From assembly GCA_014867205.1 (NCBI GenBank), contig WGUO01000025.1, positions 1-49,528 of the forward strand: a stretch of DNA of 49,528 nt, in the 5' to 3' direction. The notes below the pieces were generated by a model. It saw only the letters and a program-made list of their open reading frames with translations. It was not told the origin of the DNA and did not search any database. Numbering within the stretch: the stretch's first letter is position 1; every line of letters begins with the position of its first letter. The position numbers and the translations under genes were made by a program. Positions 33,701 to 40,962 of the stretch are shown here, one piece after another. The DNA is from Muribaculaceae bacterium. GTDB lineage: Bacteria > Bacteroidota > Bacteroidia > Bacteroidales > Muribaculaceae.

Positions 33701-34041
33701 CCGTAGAAATATAGTTTGTCGTTCTTGTGCATGACTCTCACGGCGGGGGCTGTGTCCTCCGACACGCGGTATCCGTTGCGGAGCAGGTCGACCTCGCGCT
33801 TGGCGCCTCCGGCGCCGAACACCGTCACCTTCGACGGGTCGCTGAAGCCCATGGCGCGGAGTTGCTCGTAGCTTATCTCGTAAATGCCGCTCTCGCCGAT
33901 CGAGATGCAGACCCATCTGCCCGTGCGGAGCGGGGAGTTCTGGGCGAATTTATAGTCAAGGTCAGGGTCTAAGGCCGCCGACATGGTGGCACCGGCGGTC
34001 ATAGCCATCATGGCCAGTGTGATAAGAACTTGTTTCCTCAT
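30742..34041 (-). CDS. PorU-like C25 peptidase paralog in the T9SS operon
   Basis: The 1099-residue secreted protein has a signal peptide (about residues 1-22). The N-terminal region resembles PorU (LRTGRWVCISIGESGIYEIS, LRAMGFSDPSKVTVFGAGG). A C25 catalytic domain follows, with His643 in YFGHADIRGFGG and Cys673 in LGACDLMFPDNN. Immunoglobulin-like repeats (about 780-1010) and a C-terminal beta domain complete it. The His-Cys pair is intact, but the motif after the Cys differs from the usual TCxFGxWD form found in the PorU copy upstream. The C-terminus ends TGLRPGVYRACMR ... FTVID. Its start overlaps the preceding gene by 4 nt (ATGA). It is probably a second sortase-like protease or a partner of PorU. 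Confidence 0.88.
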   Translation of the reverse strand: MRKQVLITLAMMAMTAGATMSAALDPDLDYKFAQNSPLRTGRWVCISIGESGIYEISYEQLRAMGFSDPSKVTVFGAGGAKREVDLLRNGYRVSEDTAPAVRVMHKNDKLYFYGQGTVELALNYDAASEKLSHRYTSTNIYTDRAHYLLTDSQPVQAVETLKADTHQGAEEKNTGYGCYYYEKDLTQGAYGNVGQVFWGETLSVSSPFAHTVELPYCVAGAPSVLSGRFVVQNGLEGNLHMGLNNVYRQQSLSRSVFTSTDLDNSMPDCKLTVDGDHIGRGTVEFKITGCPEGVYLALDNWSLTYPLSLIHTGSDPGFTQQYAAFAPTGSSLWRHPVPENVTVWDVTSPLTPTALEVDGGYFYHTTPNKCRVIAFDTAKPQMQIGDDARVVANQDLHALQTEPIDMVIFTTDGLESYARRIAALHESLDGQKVAVVRQQQAYDEFTDGNPDPLAYRMIAKMLYQNPSHRLKNVLLMGPIYSDYRNIRNVYNRSEGHIAYQQSKADYSKHPACVMDYYGFISDRAAYSNSLESDPINVGVGLLPISSDEEGELAVAKVREYLEKQDFSGIVNEIMTIGLNGDSHIHDNQATGIGNLFQQIQREVFSSKFAWNNIWIEGVGLVKAPEQIHQGLNRGKLLTTYFGHADIRGFGGFTAKDVLNMENPELGFLFLGACDLMFPDNNQHGVGDMGVIRAKRGLMGCIASTRQVMSNFNENLAQNFVRSLFQDFDNSVRTSSPTIGEAYARSKDRSNNESEICYMLIGDPALKVPVALGKVEVSIDDKAHRAGEVVTVTGRLTDKQGNLRSDYNGYATLKLMEPPVTIPATDDKMVPFEFNDLPMHIVKTEVRNGEFSVNLLLPEGCNRFMSADAENTTKLPLLVGTYDPTTRLGASGVAEVALDVEGSAAPDDMVTDTEAPQVSVTYDNTLRTLSIAAADNVALLPGVGAGCGVSVAVDGENMSVAHEYSDGVTVQSYNTALSMGRLAAGRHTVTYSATDVAGNRLPDKTLEFEISDVKPLELTADRNVAVGEITFTTTGYDGNDLTLTVTDPAGNIAAGEDAGSGNITLDTTGLRPGVYRACMRHESARGAIINSNWVEFTVID

Positions 34042-34643
34042 CTTATGTTTATGTCTATCAGATTCATGTTGTCGGTTTCAGTTGCGGCGTGAAGGTTCAT
34101 GCCGGGGGCGAGGGGGAGTCCTCTTGCGGTCAGGCCGGCGAGTATCAGGTCGCCGGTCTTCAGTGTATTGTCGGCGCTGAGCATCTCGATCAGCGCCTGT
34201 GGCGCGTGCCGCAGCAGTGCGGTCTCGTAGTCAAGGGCCTCGCCGCCGCACTCCACGCGTATCGTCCCGTTGTTATAGAACGTGTCAATCGGTTGTAAAT
34301 TGCCAAGCAGCAGGCTGCGGTCGAACGATGTCGCCGCGCTCCAGGGCATTCCTGCCTCCCTGAGGGCGGCGAGCCTGTTGATGGCGATGACCGCCGCGCC
34401 CATCGTCCAGCCGTCGATATATCTGTCGGCAAACCGCGCGGCGATGCTTTTGCCGAGCCTGCCGACGCGGAGCACGATGCTCGGGAATGCCCGGAACTCC
34501 GTGTCGAAGTCGGGCACGAACATCGGGTTGCCGGTGCGCAGCAGCGACGAGTCGGCCATCTCGTACCATGCCGTCTCGCCCTCGCCGGCCGCCGAGGCCG
34601 GGGCCGCCGGCCCGTAGTTGTGTATTATTGCGAATATCTTCAT
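34038..34643 (-). CDS. FAH-fold protein lacking the metal-binding residues (pseudoenzyme)
   Basis: The 201-residue protein follows the fumarylacetoacetate hydrolase family pattern: MKIFAIIHNYG, MADSSLLRTGNPMFVPD, LRVGRLGKSIAARFADRYID and TLKTGDLILAGL. From my memory of the family consensus, the positions that hold the Mg-binding E-x-E are Phe53 and Ser55 here. The Asp after the next helix is Ala84, and the conserved lysine before A-D-S-S is Met29. An enzymatic role is therefore unlikely, and a structural or ligand-sensing role is more plausible. It lies between rex (1-nt gap) and the C25 paralog (4-nt overlap), so it is translated within the T9SS operon. The N-terminus carries an Ala/Gly-rich insert (residues 11-22). 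Confidence 0.72.
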   Translation of the reverse strand: MKIFAIIHNYGPAAPASAAGEGETAWYEMADSSLLRTGNPMFVPDFDTEFRAFPSIVLRVGRLGKSIAARFADRYIDGWTMGAAVIAINRLAALREAGMPWSAATSFDRSLLLGNLQPIDTFYNNGTIRVECGGEALDYETALLRHAPQALIEMLSADNTLKTGDLILAGLTARGLPLAPGMNLHAATETDNMNLIDINIR

Positions 34644-34644
34644 C

Positions 34645-35289
34645 TCATTGCTGTCTGAGGGAGTCGAGGCGCGTGTATATCAGCGCGAGGTGCGCGTAGA
34701 TCGACGTGTTGGCCATCACCACCCCCTCGGCCACCTTGACGCGGTAGGGTGTAAAGTTCCATATGGCCTTTATTCCGGCCCCGACGGCTATGTCGGCCGA
34801 CTCCTGGGCCACCTCGGCCGGCACGGTCAGTATGGCTATGTCGGCGGGGCTCTCGCGCATCGCGTCGTATATCTCGTCGATGTGCCTGATGGGCACGCCG
34901 AGGTCCTTGCGGGCTATCATCGTCGGGTTGACGTCGAACCCGGCCGTTATCTCCAGGCCGTAGTTGGAGAGGCCTGAGTCGCGTATCAGCGCCTTGCCGA
35001 GGCTGCCGGTGCCGAGCACGTAGGCGCGGTGGCTGCGCGAGAAGCCCAGGAAGTCGCTCAGCGCGCTGACCAGGTCCTCCACCTCGTAGCCGATGCGGGT
35101 GCGCCCCTTGACGCCCAGGAACGACAGGTCTTTGGCTATCTGCGAGGCATCGACGCTCAGCGCGCGCGATATGCGTGTCGACGACACGTATTTCACCCGC
35201 TTGTTGCGCAGTATCTCCACGTAGGCCAGATACCAGGGCAGCCGTCTGAGCGTCGGCTCTGGCAGTATGATGTTCTGAAGCTGGTTCAT
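34645..35289 (-). CDS. rex: Redox-sensing transcriptional repressor Rex
   Basis: The 214-residue protein has an N-terminal winged helix (about residues 1-80, STRISRALSVDASQIAKDLSFLG) for DNA binding. A Rossmann domain with the NADH-binding GTGSLGKAL follows, and the C-terminal swap helix contains NTSIYAHLALIYTRLDSL. Rex senses the NADH/NAD+ ratio and represses fermentation and anaerobic genes. It lies 6 nt after porU and 1 nt before the FAH-like gene. Autoregulation or control of the T9SS operon is possible, but no clear Rex operator was recognised upstream of porU. Confidence 0.96.
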   Translation of the reverse strand: MNQLQNIILPEPTLRRLPWYLAYVEILRNKRVKYVSSTRISRALSVDASQIAKDLSFLGVKGRTRIGYEVEDLVSALSDFLGFSRSHRAYVLGTGSLGKALIRDSGLSNYGLEITAGFDVNPTMIARKDLGVPIRHIDEIYDAMRESPADIAILTVPAEVAQESADIAVGAGIKAIWNFTPYRVKVAEGVVMANTSIYAHLALIYTRLDSLRQQ

Positions 35290-35295
35290 GTCGGC

Positions 35296-38200
35296 TTATC
35301 GTGCGGGTGCCCCCACGGCTATTTTCTTTGATTTCGATGTGTAGGTGCCCTCGGGGGTCTCGACGGTCGCTCGGTAGATGTAGATTCCGCGCGGCACGCG
35401 GCTTCCCGATGAGTCGCAGAGGTCCCAGCGCGTGCTTATCACGCTGTCCAGGTCGCTGCTGAGTGTCTTGTCGCTGCTCCACACCTTGCGGCCCGACAGG
35501 TCGTAGATGCCTAATGAGCACTCCATGCTGGTGTTGGGACGGTCGGTGGTGATCACGAAGTCGACGCCCGAGGTCTCGTTGTCGAAGAGGGCGGTGATGT
35601 CGAGTATCGCGGGGTCGACGGCGGCACCGACGTTGATCTCAAGGTCGGCCTTCGACACGTTGTTGGCGTTGTCCCAGGCTGTCAGGGTCAGCGTGTGGCG
35701 TCCCGGCGTCACGCCTGTCAGCGGGTAAACCAGGCGCCCCAGGTCGGCGTCGTCTGCATCCTGCGTGAAGTAGCCGCTCACGTCGCTGCGCACCTCGCTG
35801 CCGTCGATGGTGATTGTCAGCGAGTGGCCGATGCCCGACTGCGAGATGTTGATGCCCGACTTGTCGCGGAGTGTCGCGAATATCACGGGGTTGGCGTTGA
35901 CCTTCGCCCCGGGCCCGTTCTCGGGGTTGTTGGCGTAGTAGCTCTCTATCACGGGCCCCTCGGTATCGTCGGAGTCGCCGCCGTATCCGTAGACGTAGAG
36001 GCTCTCGCAGGTGCCGTTTGCCTCGCGGCCCTTGTCGCTCCAGGCGTATCCGGCTATCATGGCCGGGGAGTAGTTGCCCTGTATCTCGGGGGGCACCCGG
36101 AGCACCGCGCTCCAGCGGCCTCCGGTCACGTTGGCTGTGGTCTGTGCCAGCAGTCGGTCGCGGTCGTTGTATGTCCTGACCTGGCCGTTGCTGCCCTGGC
36201 CCAGGGTGGTGATGACGCGCTCGGCGTCGTAGAGCTGCAGTGTGATGGTGCCGTTGAAGTCACCGGCCTGCGCTCCGCTGTCGTCGGTCACGCAGCCCTC
36301 CACCTTGACAGTCGAGAGGGCCCCGACCTCGGGCAGCGCGACCTCCGGTGCGGTCATGTCAGTGCCGTCGATGCTCTCCACGCGCACGTTGAGCTCGGGG
36401 CTGGGCACGCGTATCGCCGGGTCGCCCATAAATGCGAACTTCAGTGAGTTGGTGCACTTGGTATTGTTCTTGCCGGCTATGTATATGTCGCCGAGACGGC
36501 GGGCGCGGCCCTCCGCGTCGCGCTTGAAGAACTCCCTGGAGAAGGCCGAGTTCAGCTGGCCGTTCGACGATATGACCACAGTGCGGGTGGCCACCATCAT
36601 GCCGATCACGCCGGCGTCGGGGTTTAGCATCAGGTATTCGGCTCCGGTGCGCTCCTCCTGGTCCCACTGCCCGAAGCGGCAGGTGGCCGCGATGATGAAC
36701 GTCAGGTTCTTGTTGGTCATCGAGGTGATCGAGCCCCAGTCCCACAGGTGCTCATGGCCCCAGCTCGTCGGGTTGGCGTGGCCGATGTAGTCGGTCAGTA
36801 TCACGCCGTCGTTGTAGTTGCGCATCATGCGCTCCGTGGCCTGGGGGTAGGTGGGGCCGAGGCCCGTCATTACCCTCGGGTACTGGTCGAGGTAGAGCCG
36901 GTCGTACACGAAGTTCGTGCCGTTGCCCTGGCTTCGCATGCCGTTGTATACGGCCTGGGCCTGGTCGAGGTGTTGGGCGTTGTCATCGTCGTCGGCTATG
37001 AGCATGATGCGGTTGCGCCAGGGTCCGTAGGTCGGGTTCTCGCAGTATTTCTCTAACTTGGCGGCCATCTCCAGGGCCTCCTTAGAGTCGGTCACGGGGA
37101 TGCGTCCTATGGGTATCGTGAGGTTCATGCTCTGGATTTGGAACTCTGTCTCACGGCAGTCGTCGAGCATGCCGATCAGGTCATCGTTCGAGTATGAGTA
37201 GTGCTCGCTCAGGCCGTCGTATGACTGCCAGATGAGCATGGGCTTGTATCCTGCCTTGGTCGATGCAAGGAGCATCTTGTTGTCGGCCGAGGGGCGGCCC
37301 ATCAGCAGGCAGTAGCCGATGCGGTGTCCGTCGGCGCTCTCGCCCCGGTCATGCCACATCTTGAGCAGGCGTCTGAAGGCCTGGAAGTCGGGCTTGCCGC
37401 CCGAGAACTCGCGGTAGATCTGCTCGGGGTCGAGCACGGCGACGCGCATGCCGTCCATCCGCTCGTGCAGCGCGGCGATGCGCCGCGCCCCCTCCATGTA
37501 TTCGGGGTGGCTGATTATCAGCATGTCGGGGGTCTCCATGGCGTGCAGGTCCTGGTTCTCGACGCTGACGCCCTCACCGGCGGTGTGGGTCACGGCCTCG
37601 GGGTTGAAGGCCACGAACTCGCGGTATCCCCCTTTGCCGGTGATGGTGAACGATGCCTTGTTGCCGCTCAGCGAGTATTCCACCTCAAGGGGCTGCGCCG
37701 GGTCGGTCACGTCCCAGATCCGGGTGGCTGCCGAGCAGCCGCTCACGGTCGCCCCGTCGCCGGCCCGGAAGTCGCCGTAGAAGTGTATCTCGCCGTTGCT
37801 CAGCGCGATGTCGCGCTCGTAGAAGACCTCTATGTAGTCGAGGCGCGCCTTGAAGAGCGTGCCGCCGTAGGTGAAGTCGATCGTCAGGTCGAGCTTGTCG
37901 CCGCTGTATCCATCCACCTCCTTGATGGTGGTGGTCGTATCGCAGTATTTGTCCATGCTCGAGCTGTTGATGCGGTCGCTGTTGGTGGCGGGGAGTTTCT
38001 TGCCGTTGGCCGTCAGTGCCAGCGACGAGGCGGCGCCGACGCTCTTGGCGGCGAACCGCACGGCCACGGTGACATTGTCGCCGGCGTTGCCGGGCGTGGG
38101 CAGCGAGAATGTCTGGCTCTTTTTCGAGCGGAAGTCCTCGCCGTAAACCTGCGAGCCGGAGTCGGCCATCGGCTCTATCTCCTGCTCATGCACGAGCCGC

Positions 38201-38718
38201 TCCATGAATGTCGAGATGGGTTCGGCGGCGGCCGTGGCCGATGTCTCGGCCTTCGGCTGCGCGGCGTCGTCGGCAGCGCGGTCGCTCAGGAAGTAGTATG
38301 TGTCGTCGCTGTATGGGTGTATCGTGTGCGAGTAGGGAGTGGCCGAGCCGATGCCCGACTTTTTCCATGTGAAGTGGTCGGTGGCAAAGAACACGATTCC
38401 CTTGGCCGTGCGCACCGAGGGGAGCTGCGGCAGGTCGTCGTGGTTGTTCCCGTTGAGTCCGTAGCTGAGCTCGCGGCCTCCGAGTCCGTAGACATGCACC
38501 TTGGTCGGGTCGGTGAACCCGAGCCTGCGCAGCTCGGCGTCGGTCACGATGTTCATGCCCGCATGTGTTGTCCTGACACGCGCCCAGCGGCCCTCGGCGA
38601 GTCGCGAGCTCGCGGCGTAGTGGTCGGGGGTCACGGCAAGTGCCTGCGCCGCCGGCTGTATCGCCGTCGGCATAAGTATCATTGACAGGGTGTAAAGCGC
38701 TTTCTTCATCTCTGACAA
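35296..38718 (-). CDS. porU: T9SS sortase PorU (C25 family)
   Basis: The 1140-residue protein has a signal peptide (a start at residue 1 or at Met4 is possible). A PorU N-terminal region follows (SSRLAEGRWARVRTTHAGMN, LRRLGFTDPTKVHVYGLGG). The C25 catalytic domain has His647 in DYIGHANPTSWG and Cys680 in AATCRFGQWDQ. Beta-sandwich domains precede a FlgD-Ig-like/T9SS C-terminal domain (LGIYDLSGRKVW ... WDLCDSSGSRVPRGIYIYRA), as expected for PorU. PorU cleaves the sorting domain of cargo and attaches the protein to the surface. It is first in the porU-rex-FAH-C25-porV-ispF-cvpA run. Confidence 0.93.
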   Translation of the reverse strand: MSEMKKALYTLSMILMPTAIQPAAQALAVTPDHYAASSRLAEGRWARVRTTHAGMNIVTDAELRRLGFTDPTKVHVYGLGGRELSYGLNGNNHDDLPQLPSVRTAKGIVFFATDHFTWKKSGIGSATPYSHTIHPYSDDTYYFLSDRAADDAAQPKAETSATAAAEPISTFMERLVHEQEIEPMADSGSQVYGEDFRSKKSQTFSLPTPGNAGDNVTVAVRFAAKSVGAASSLALTANGKKLPATNSDRINSSSMDKYCDTTTTIKEVDGYSGDKLDLTIDFTYGGTLFKARLDYIEVFYERDIALSNGEIHFYGDFRAGDGATVSGCSAATRIWDVTDPAQPLEVEYSLSGNKASFTITGKGGYREFVAFNPEAVTHTAGEGVSVENQDLHAMETPDMLIISHPEYMEGARRIAALHERMDGMRVAVLDPEQIYREFSGGKPDFQAFRRLLKMWHDRGESADGHRIGYCLLMGRPSADNKMLLASTKAGYKPMLIWQSYDGLSEHYSYSNDDLIGMLDDCRETEFQIQSMNLTIPIGRIPVTDSKEALEMAAKLEKYCENPTYGPWRNRIMLIADDDDNAQHLDQAQAVYNGMRSQGNGTNFVYDRLYLDQYPRVMTGLGPTYPQATERMMRNYNDGVILTDYIGHANPTSWGHEHLWDWGSITSMTNKNLTFIIAATCRFGQWDQEERTGAEYLMLNPDAGVIGMMVATRTVVISSNGQLNSAFSREFFKRDAEGRARRLGDIYIAGKNNTKCTNSLKFAFMGDPAIRVPSPELNVRVESIDGTDMTAPEVALPEVGALSTVKVEGCVTDDSGAQAGDFNGTITLQLYDAERVITTLGQGSNGQVRTYNDRDRLLAQTTANVTGGRWSAVLRVPPEIQGNYSPAMIAGYAWSDKGREANGTCESLYVYGYGGDSDDTEGPVIESYYANNPENGPGAKVNANPVIFATLRDKSGINISQSGIGHSLTITIDGSEVRSDVSGYFTQDADDADLGRLVYPLTGVTPGRHTLTLTAWDNANNVSKADLEINVGAAVDPAILDITALFDNETSGVDFVITTDRPNTSMECSLGIYDLSGRKVWSSDKTLSSDLDSVISTRWDLCDSSGSRVPRGIYIYRATVETPEGTYTSKSKKIAVGAPAR

Positions 38719-38772
38719 AACGTATTTTACCTGCTGTTTATTTTAGCATATGACAACTTTATCCATACACGG

Positions 38773-38806
38773 CACGCGCGTGCATGACCGGTCATGCACG
38801 CGCGTG
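38773..38806. repeat. 34-bp perfect palindrome between gltX and porU
   Basis: CACGCGCGTGCATGACC followed at once by its reverse complement forms a perfect inverted repeat with no spacer, centred at 38789/38790. It lies 28 nt after gltX ends and 54 nt before the porU start. In RNA it would form a long hairpin, but no T-run follows on the minus strand. It may be a terminator-like element or a binding site for a dimeric regulator. Confidence 0.8.
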
Positions 38807-38834
38807 GCATATGCGTTGATGCGGATTGTGCCGC

Positions 38835-40355
38835 TTACTGTCTGATCTCGGCTATGGCGCGGCGTATGCGCCTTATCACCTCCTCCTTGGGCATAAGCTC
38901 GGTTATGTCGAACATGTGCGGGCCGCGGCAGGCGCCCACCACGGCCAGGCGGAAGGCGTTCATCACGTTGCCGAGGTGGTAGCCTTTCTCCTCAATCCAC
39001 TTGAGCACGATTGCCTCGGCGTTGGCCGACGTCATGTCGTCGATTCCCTCGAGCACTCCGATGAGTTCCTCCATGATGCGGGGTGTGTCCTCGCTCCAGC
39101 GCTTGCGCACGTCCTTCTCGGCGTAGGTCTCCGGGGCCTTGAAGAAGAAGTCTCCCTGCTCCAGGATGTCGCCGAGCAGGTTGGCGCGTCCCTTGACCAT
39201 CCCGGCGGCGCGGGCCACGTACTCGGGGCTAAACCCCGTGATGCCCTCGGCCTCGAGCATCGGCATAAGCAGCTCGGCGAGTTTATCGTCGGGGGTGGCC
39301 ATCAGGTACTCGTGGTTGAACCAGATGCCCTTCTTGAAGTCGAACTTCGCGCCCGACTTCGAGCAGTGCTCGAAGCTGAACTTGTCGATGAGCTCCTGCA
39401 TCGACATCACCTCGGAGTCGTCGCCGGGGTTCCAGCCGAGCAGGGCCAGGAAGTTGACCACGGCCTCGGGCAGGTATCCCTTCTCGCGGTATCCGCTTGA
39501 GGTCTCGCCCGACTTCGGGTCGTGCCATTCGAGGGGGAACACGGGGAAGCCGAGCTTGTCGCCGTCGCGCTTCGAGAGCTTGCCGTTGCCCACGGGCTTG
39601 AGCAGCAGGGGCAGGTGTACGAACTGTGGCATCGTGTCGCTCCAGCCGAATGCCTCGTAGAGCAGCACGTGCAGCGGGGCCGAGGGCAGCCACTCCTCGC
39701 CGCGTATCACGTGCGAGACCTCCATCAGGTGGTCGTCGACTATGTTGGCCAGATGGTATGTCGGCAGGTCGTCGGCGCTCTTGTAGAGCACCTTGTCGTC
39801 GAGTATCGACGAGTTGACGGTCACCTCGCCGCGTATCAGGTCGTTGACCCTCACCTCGCGGTCAGGCTCGATCAGGAACCTCACCACATACTGCTCGCCG
39901 GCGTCGATGCGGCGCTGCACCTCGTCGGCGGGGAGCGTCAGCGAGTTGCACATGCGGCCGCGGGTCGTGGCGTCGTACTGGAAGTTGGGGGTCTCCTGCC
40001 GGGCGGCCTCGAGCTGCTCGGGGGTGTCGAAGGCGATGTAGGCCCTGCCCGCGTCGAGCAGTTTCTTGACGTGCTCGCGGTATATGTCGCGGCGCTCCGA
40101 CTGCTTGTAGGGGCCGTAGGCTCCGCCCTCGCGCACTCCCTCGTCGATGCCGATGCCGAGCCATGCCAGCGACTCGTTGATATACTCCTCGGCGCCCGGC
40201 ACGAACCGGCGGCTGTCGGTGTCCTCGATGCGGAGTATCATGTCGCCCCCGTGCTTGCGGGCGAAGATGTAGTTGTAGAGGGCGGTGCGCGCGCCTCCTA
40301 TGTGCAGCGGCCCTGTCGGCGACGGGGCGAATCTTACTCTTACTTTGCGTTCCAT
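38835..40355 (-). CDS. gltX: Glutamyl-tRNA synthetase
   Basis: The 506-residue class I synthetase charges tRNA-Glu. The HIGH-type motif PSPTGPLHIGGARTALYNYI lies near the N-terminus and the KMSKS-type motif is KLSKRDGDKLG. The anticodon-binding C-terminal helical domain is complete. The length is normal. A TAnnTTTG box lies 24 nt upstream. It is the gene before porU on the same strand, separated from it by the 34-bp palindrome. Confidence 0.97.
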   Translation of the reverse strand: MERKVRVRFAPSPTGPLHIGGARTALYNYIFARKHGGDMILRIEDTDSRRFVPGAEEYINESLAWLGIGIDEGVREGGAYGPYKQSERRDIYREHVKKLLDAGRAYIAFDTPEQLEAARQETPNFQYDATTRGRMCNSLTLPADEVQRRIDAGEQYVVRFLIEPDREVRVNDLIRGEVTVNSSILDDKVLYKSADDLPTYHLANIVDDHLMEVSHVIRGEEWLPSAPLHVLLYEAFGWSDTMPQFVHLPLLLKPVGNGKLSKRDGDKLGFPVFPLEWHDPKSGETSSGYREKGYLPEAVVNFLALLGWNPGDDSEVMSMQELIDKFSFEHCSKSGAKFDFKKGIWFNHEYLMATPDDKLAELLMPMLEAEGITGFSPEYVARAAGMVKGRANLLGDILEQGDFFFKAPETYAEKDVRKRWSEDTPRIMEELIGVLEGIDDMTSANAEAIVLKWIEEKGYHLGNVMNAFRLAVVGACRGPHMFDITELMPKEEVIRRIRRAIAEIRQ

Positions 40356-40378
40356 TGTTGCTGTGGGTAAATTTTTTG

Positions 40379-40386
40379 CAAATTTA
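40379..40386 (-). promoter_or_regulatory. Promoter -7 box for gltX
   Basis: The minus strand reads TAAATTTG, an exact TAnnTTTG match. The start codon follows about 24 nt later. No TTTG was found at the expected upstream spacing. Confidence 0.4.
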
Positions 40387-40494
40387 AGAAATAAAATTCA
40401 GATTCATGGCCACATGCCGCGAAAAGTTGCGTTTATCGGCGCGCCCGGTGTATGGATGGTGTATGGATAAAGCCTTCCGCGTGGCAGCTTTGCC

Positions 40495-40502
40495 TACTTT
40501 TG
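40495..40502 (+). promoter_or_regulatory. Possible -7 box for the 40516 gene
   Basis: TACTTTTG matches TAnnTTTG and lies 14 nt before the start codon at 40516. No TTTG was found at the expected -33 position, so the match may be chance. Confidence 0.3.
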
Positions 40503-40515
40503 CGCTAAAAAAGTC

Positions 40516-40962
40516 ATGGCAAGTCTGAAGTCTTTTTTATGCCGGCGGCGTGTTCGCCGGCTTGCGGGCGCCCTGCTGGTGGCGCTCGGCGTGGCGTGCA
40601 TGTTCATCGGCTGCACGCGCCGGGTCTATGTGCCGGTCACGAGTGCGGTGCGCGACACGGTCTATGACTCGCGGCTGCGCGCCGACACGCTGCTGGTGCA
40701 TGACTCGGTCCGCGAGGAGGTGCGCGGCGATACCGTCGAGCGTATCGTCTACCGCTTCCGCTCGCGGGTCCGCACGCGTGTCGACACGGTGCTCCGCACG
40801 CTGCGCGATACTGTCCGCGTCTCGCTTCCGGCTCAGTCGGAGGCGGCCCCGGCTCCGGCGCGCGAGTCGTGGCTCTCGCGCCTGGTGCATGGGCTCAAGT
40901 GGCTCACCCGCTTCCTCTTCGCGCTCCTGTTGCTCCGGCTTCTCATCAGGTGGCGCCGGTAG
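40516..40962 (+). CDS. Small lipoprotein-like protein with Arg/Asp-Thr-Val repeats and a C-terminal helix
   Basis: The 148-residue protein starts with a basic, hydrophobic signal ending in a lipobox-like LGVACMFIGC. A periplasmic segment follows, built of repeats like VRDTVYDSR, RADTLLVHDSV and VDTVLRTLRDTVRV. It ends with a transmembrane helix (FLFALLLLRLLIRW) and a short basic end. Proteins of similar layout occur in Bacteroidetes prophages and mobile regions, where a spanin-like role has been proposed by analogy; that is from memory and weak. The 3' end (from about 40942) runs antisense through the conserved tail of the next minus-strand membrane protein gene. Function unknown. Confidence 0.6.
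   Translation: MASLKSFLCRRRVRRLAGALLVALGVACMFIGCTRRVYVPVTSAVRDTVYDSRLRADTLLVHDSVREEVRGDTVERIVYRFRSRVRTRVDTVLRTLRDTVRVSLPAQSEAAPAPARESWLSRLVHGLKWLTRFLFALLLLRLLIRWRR

Noticed and set aside
37324..38685. 453-codon open frame antisense to porU
   Set aside because: Shadow of the PorU coding strand; no signal peptide or family motif.
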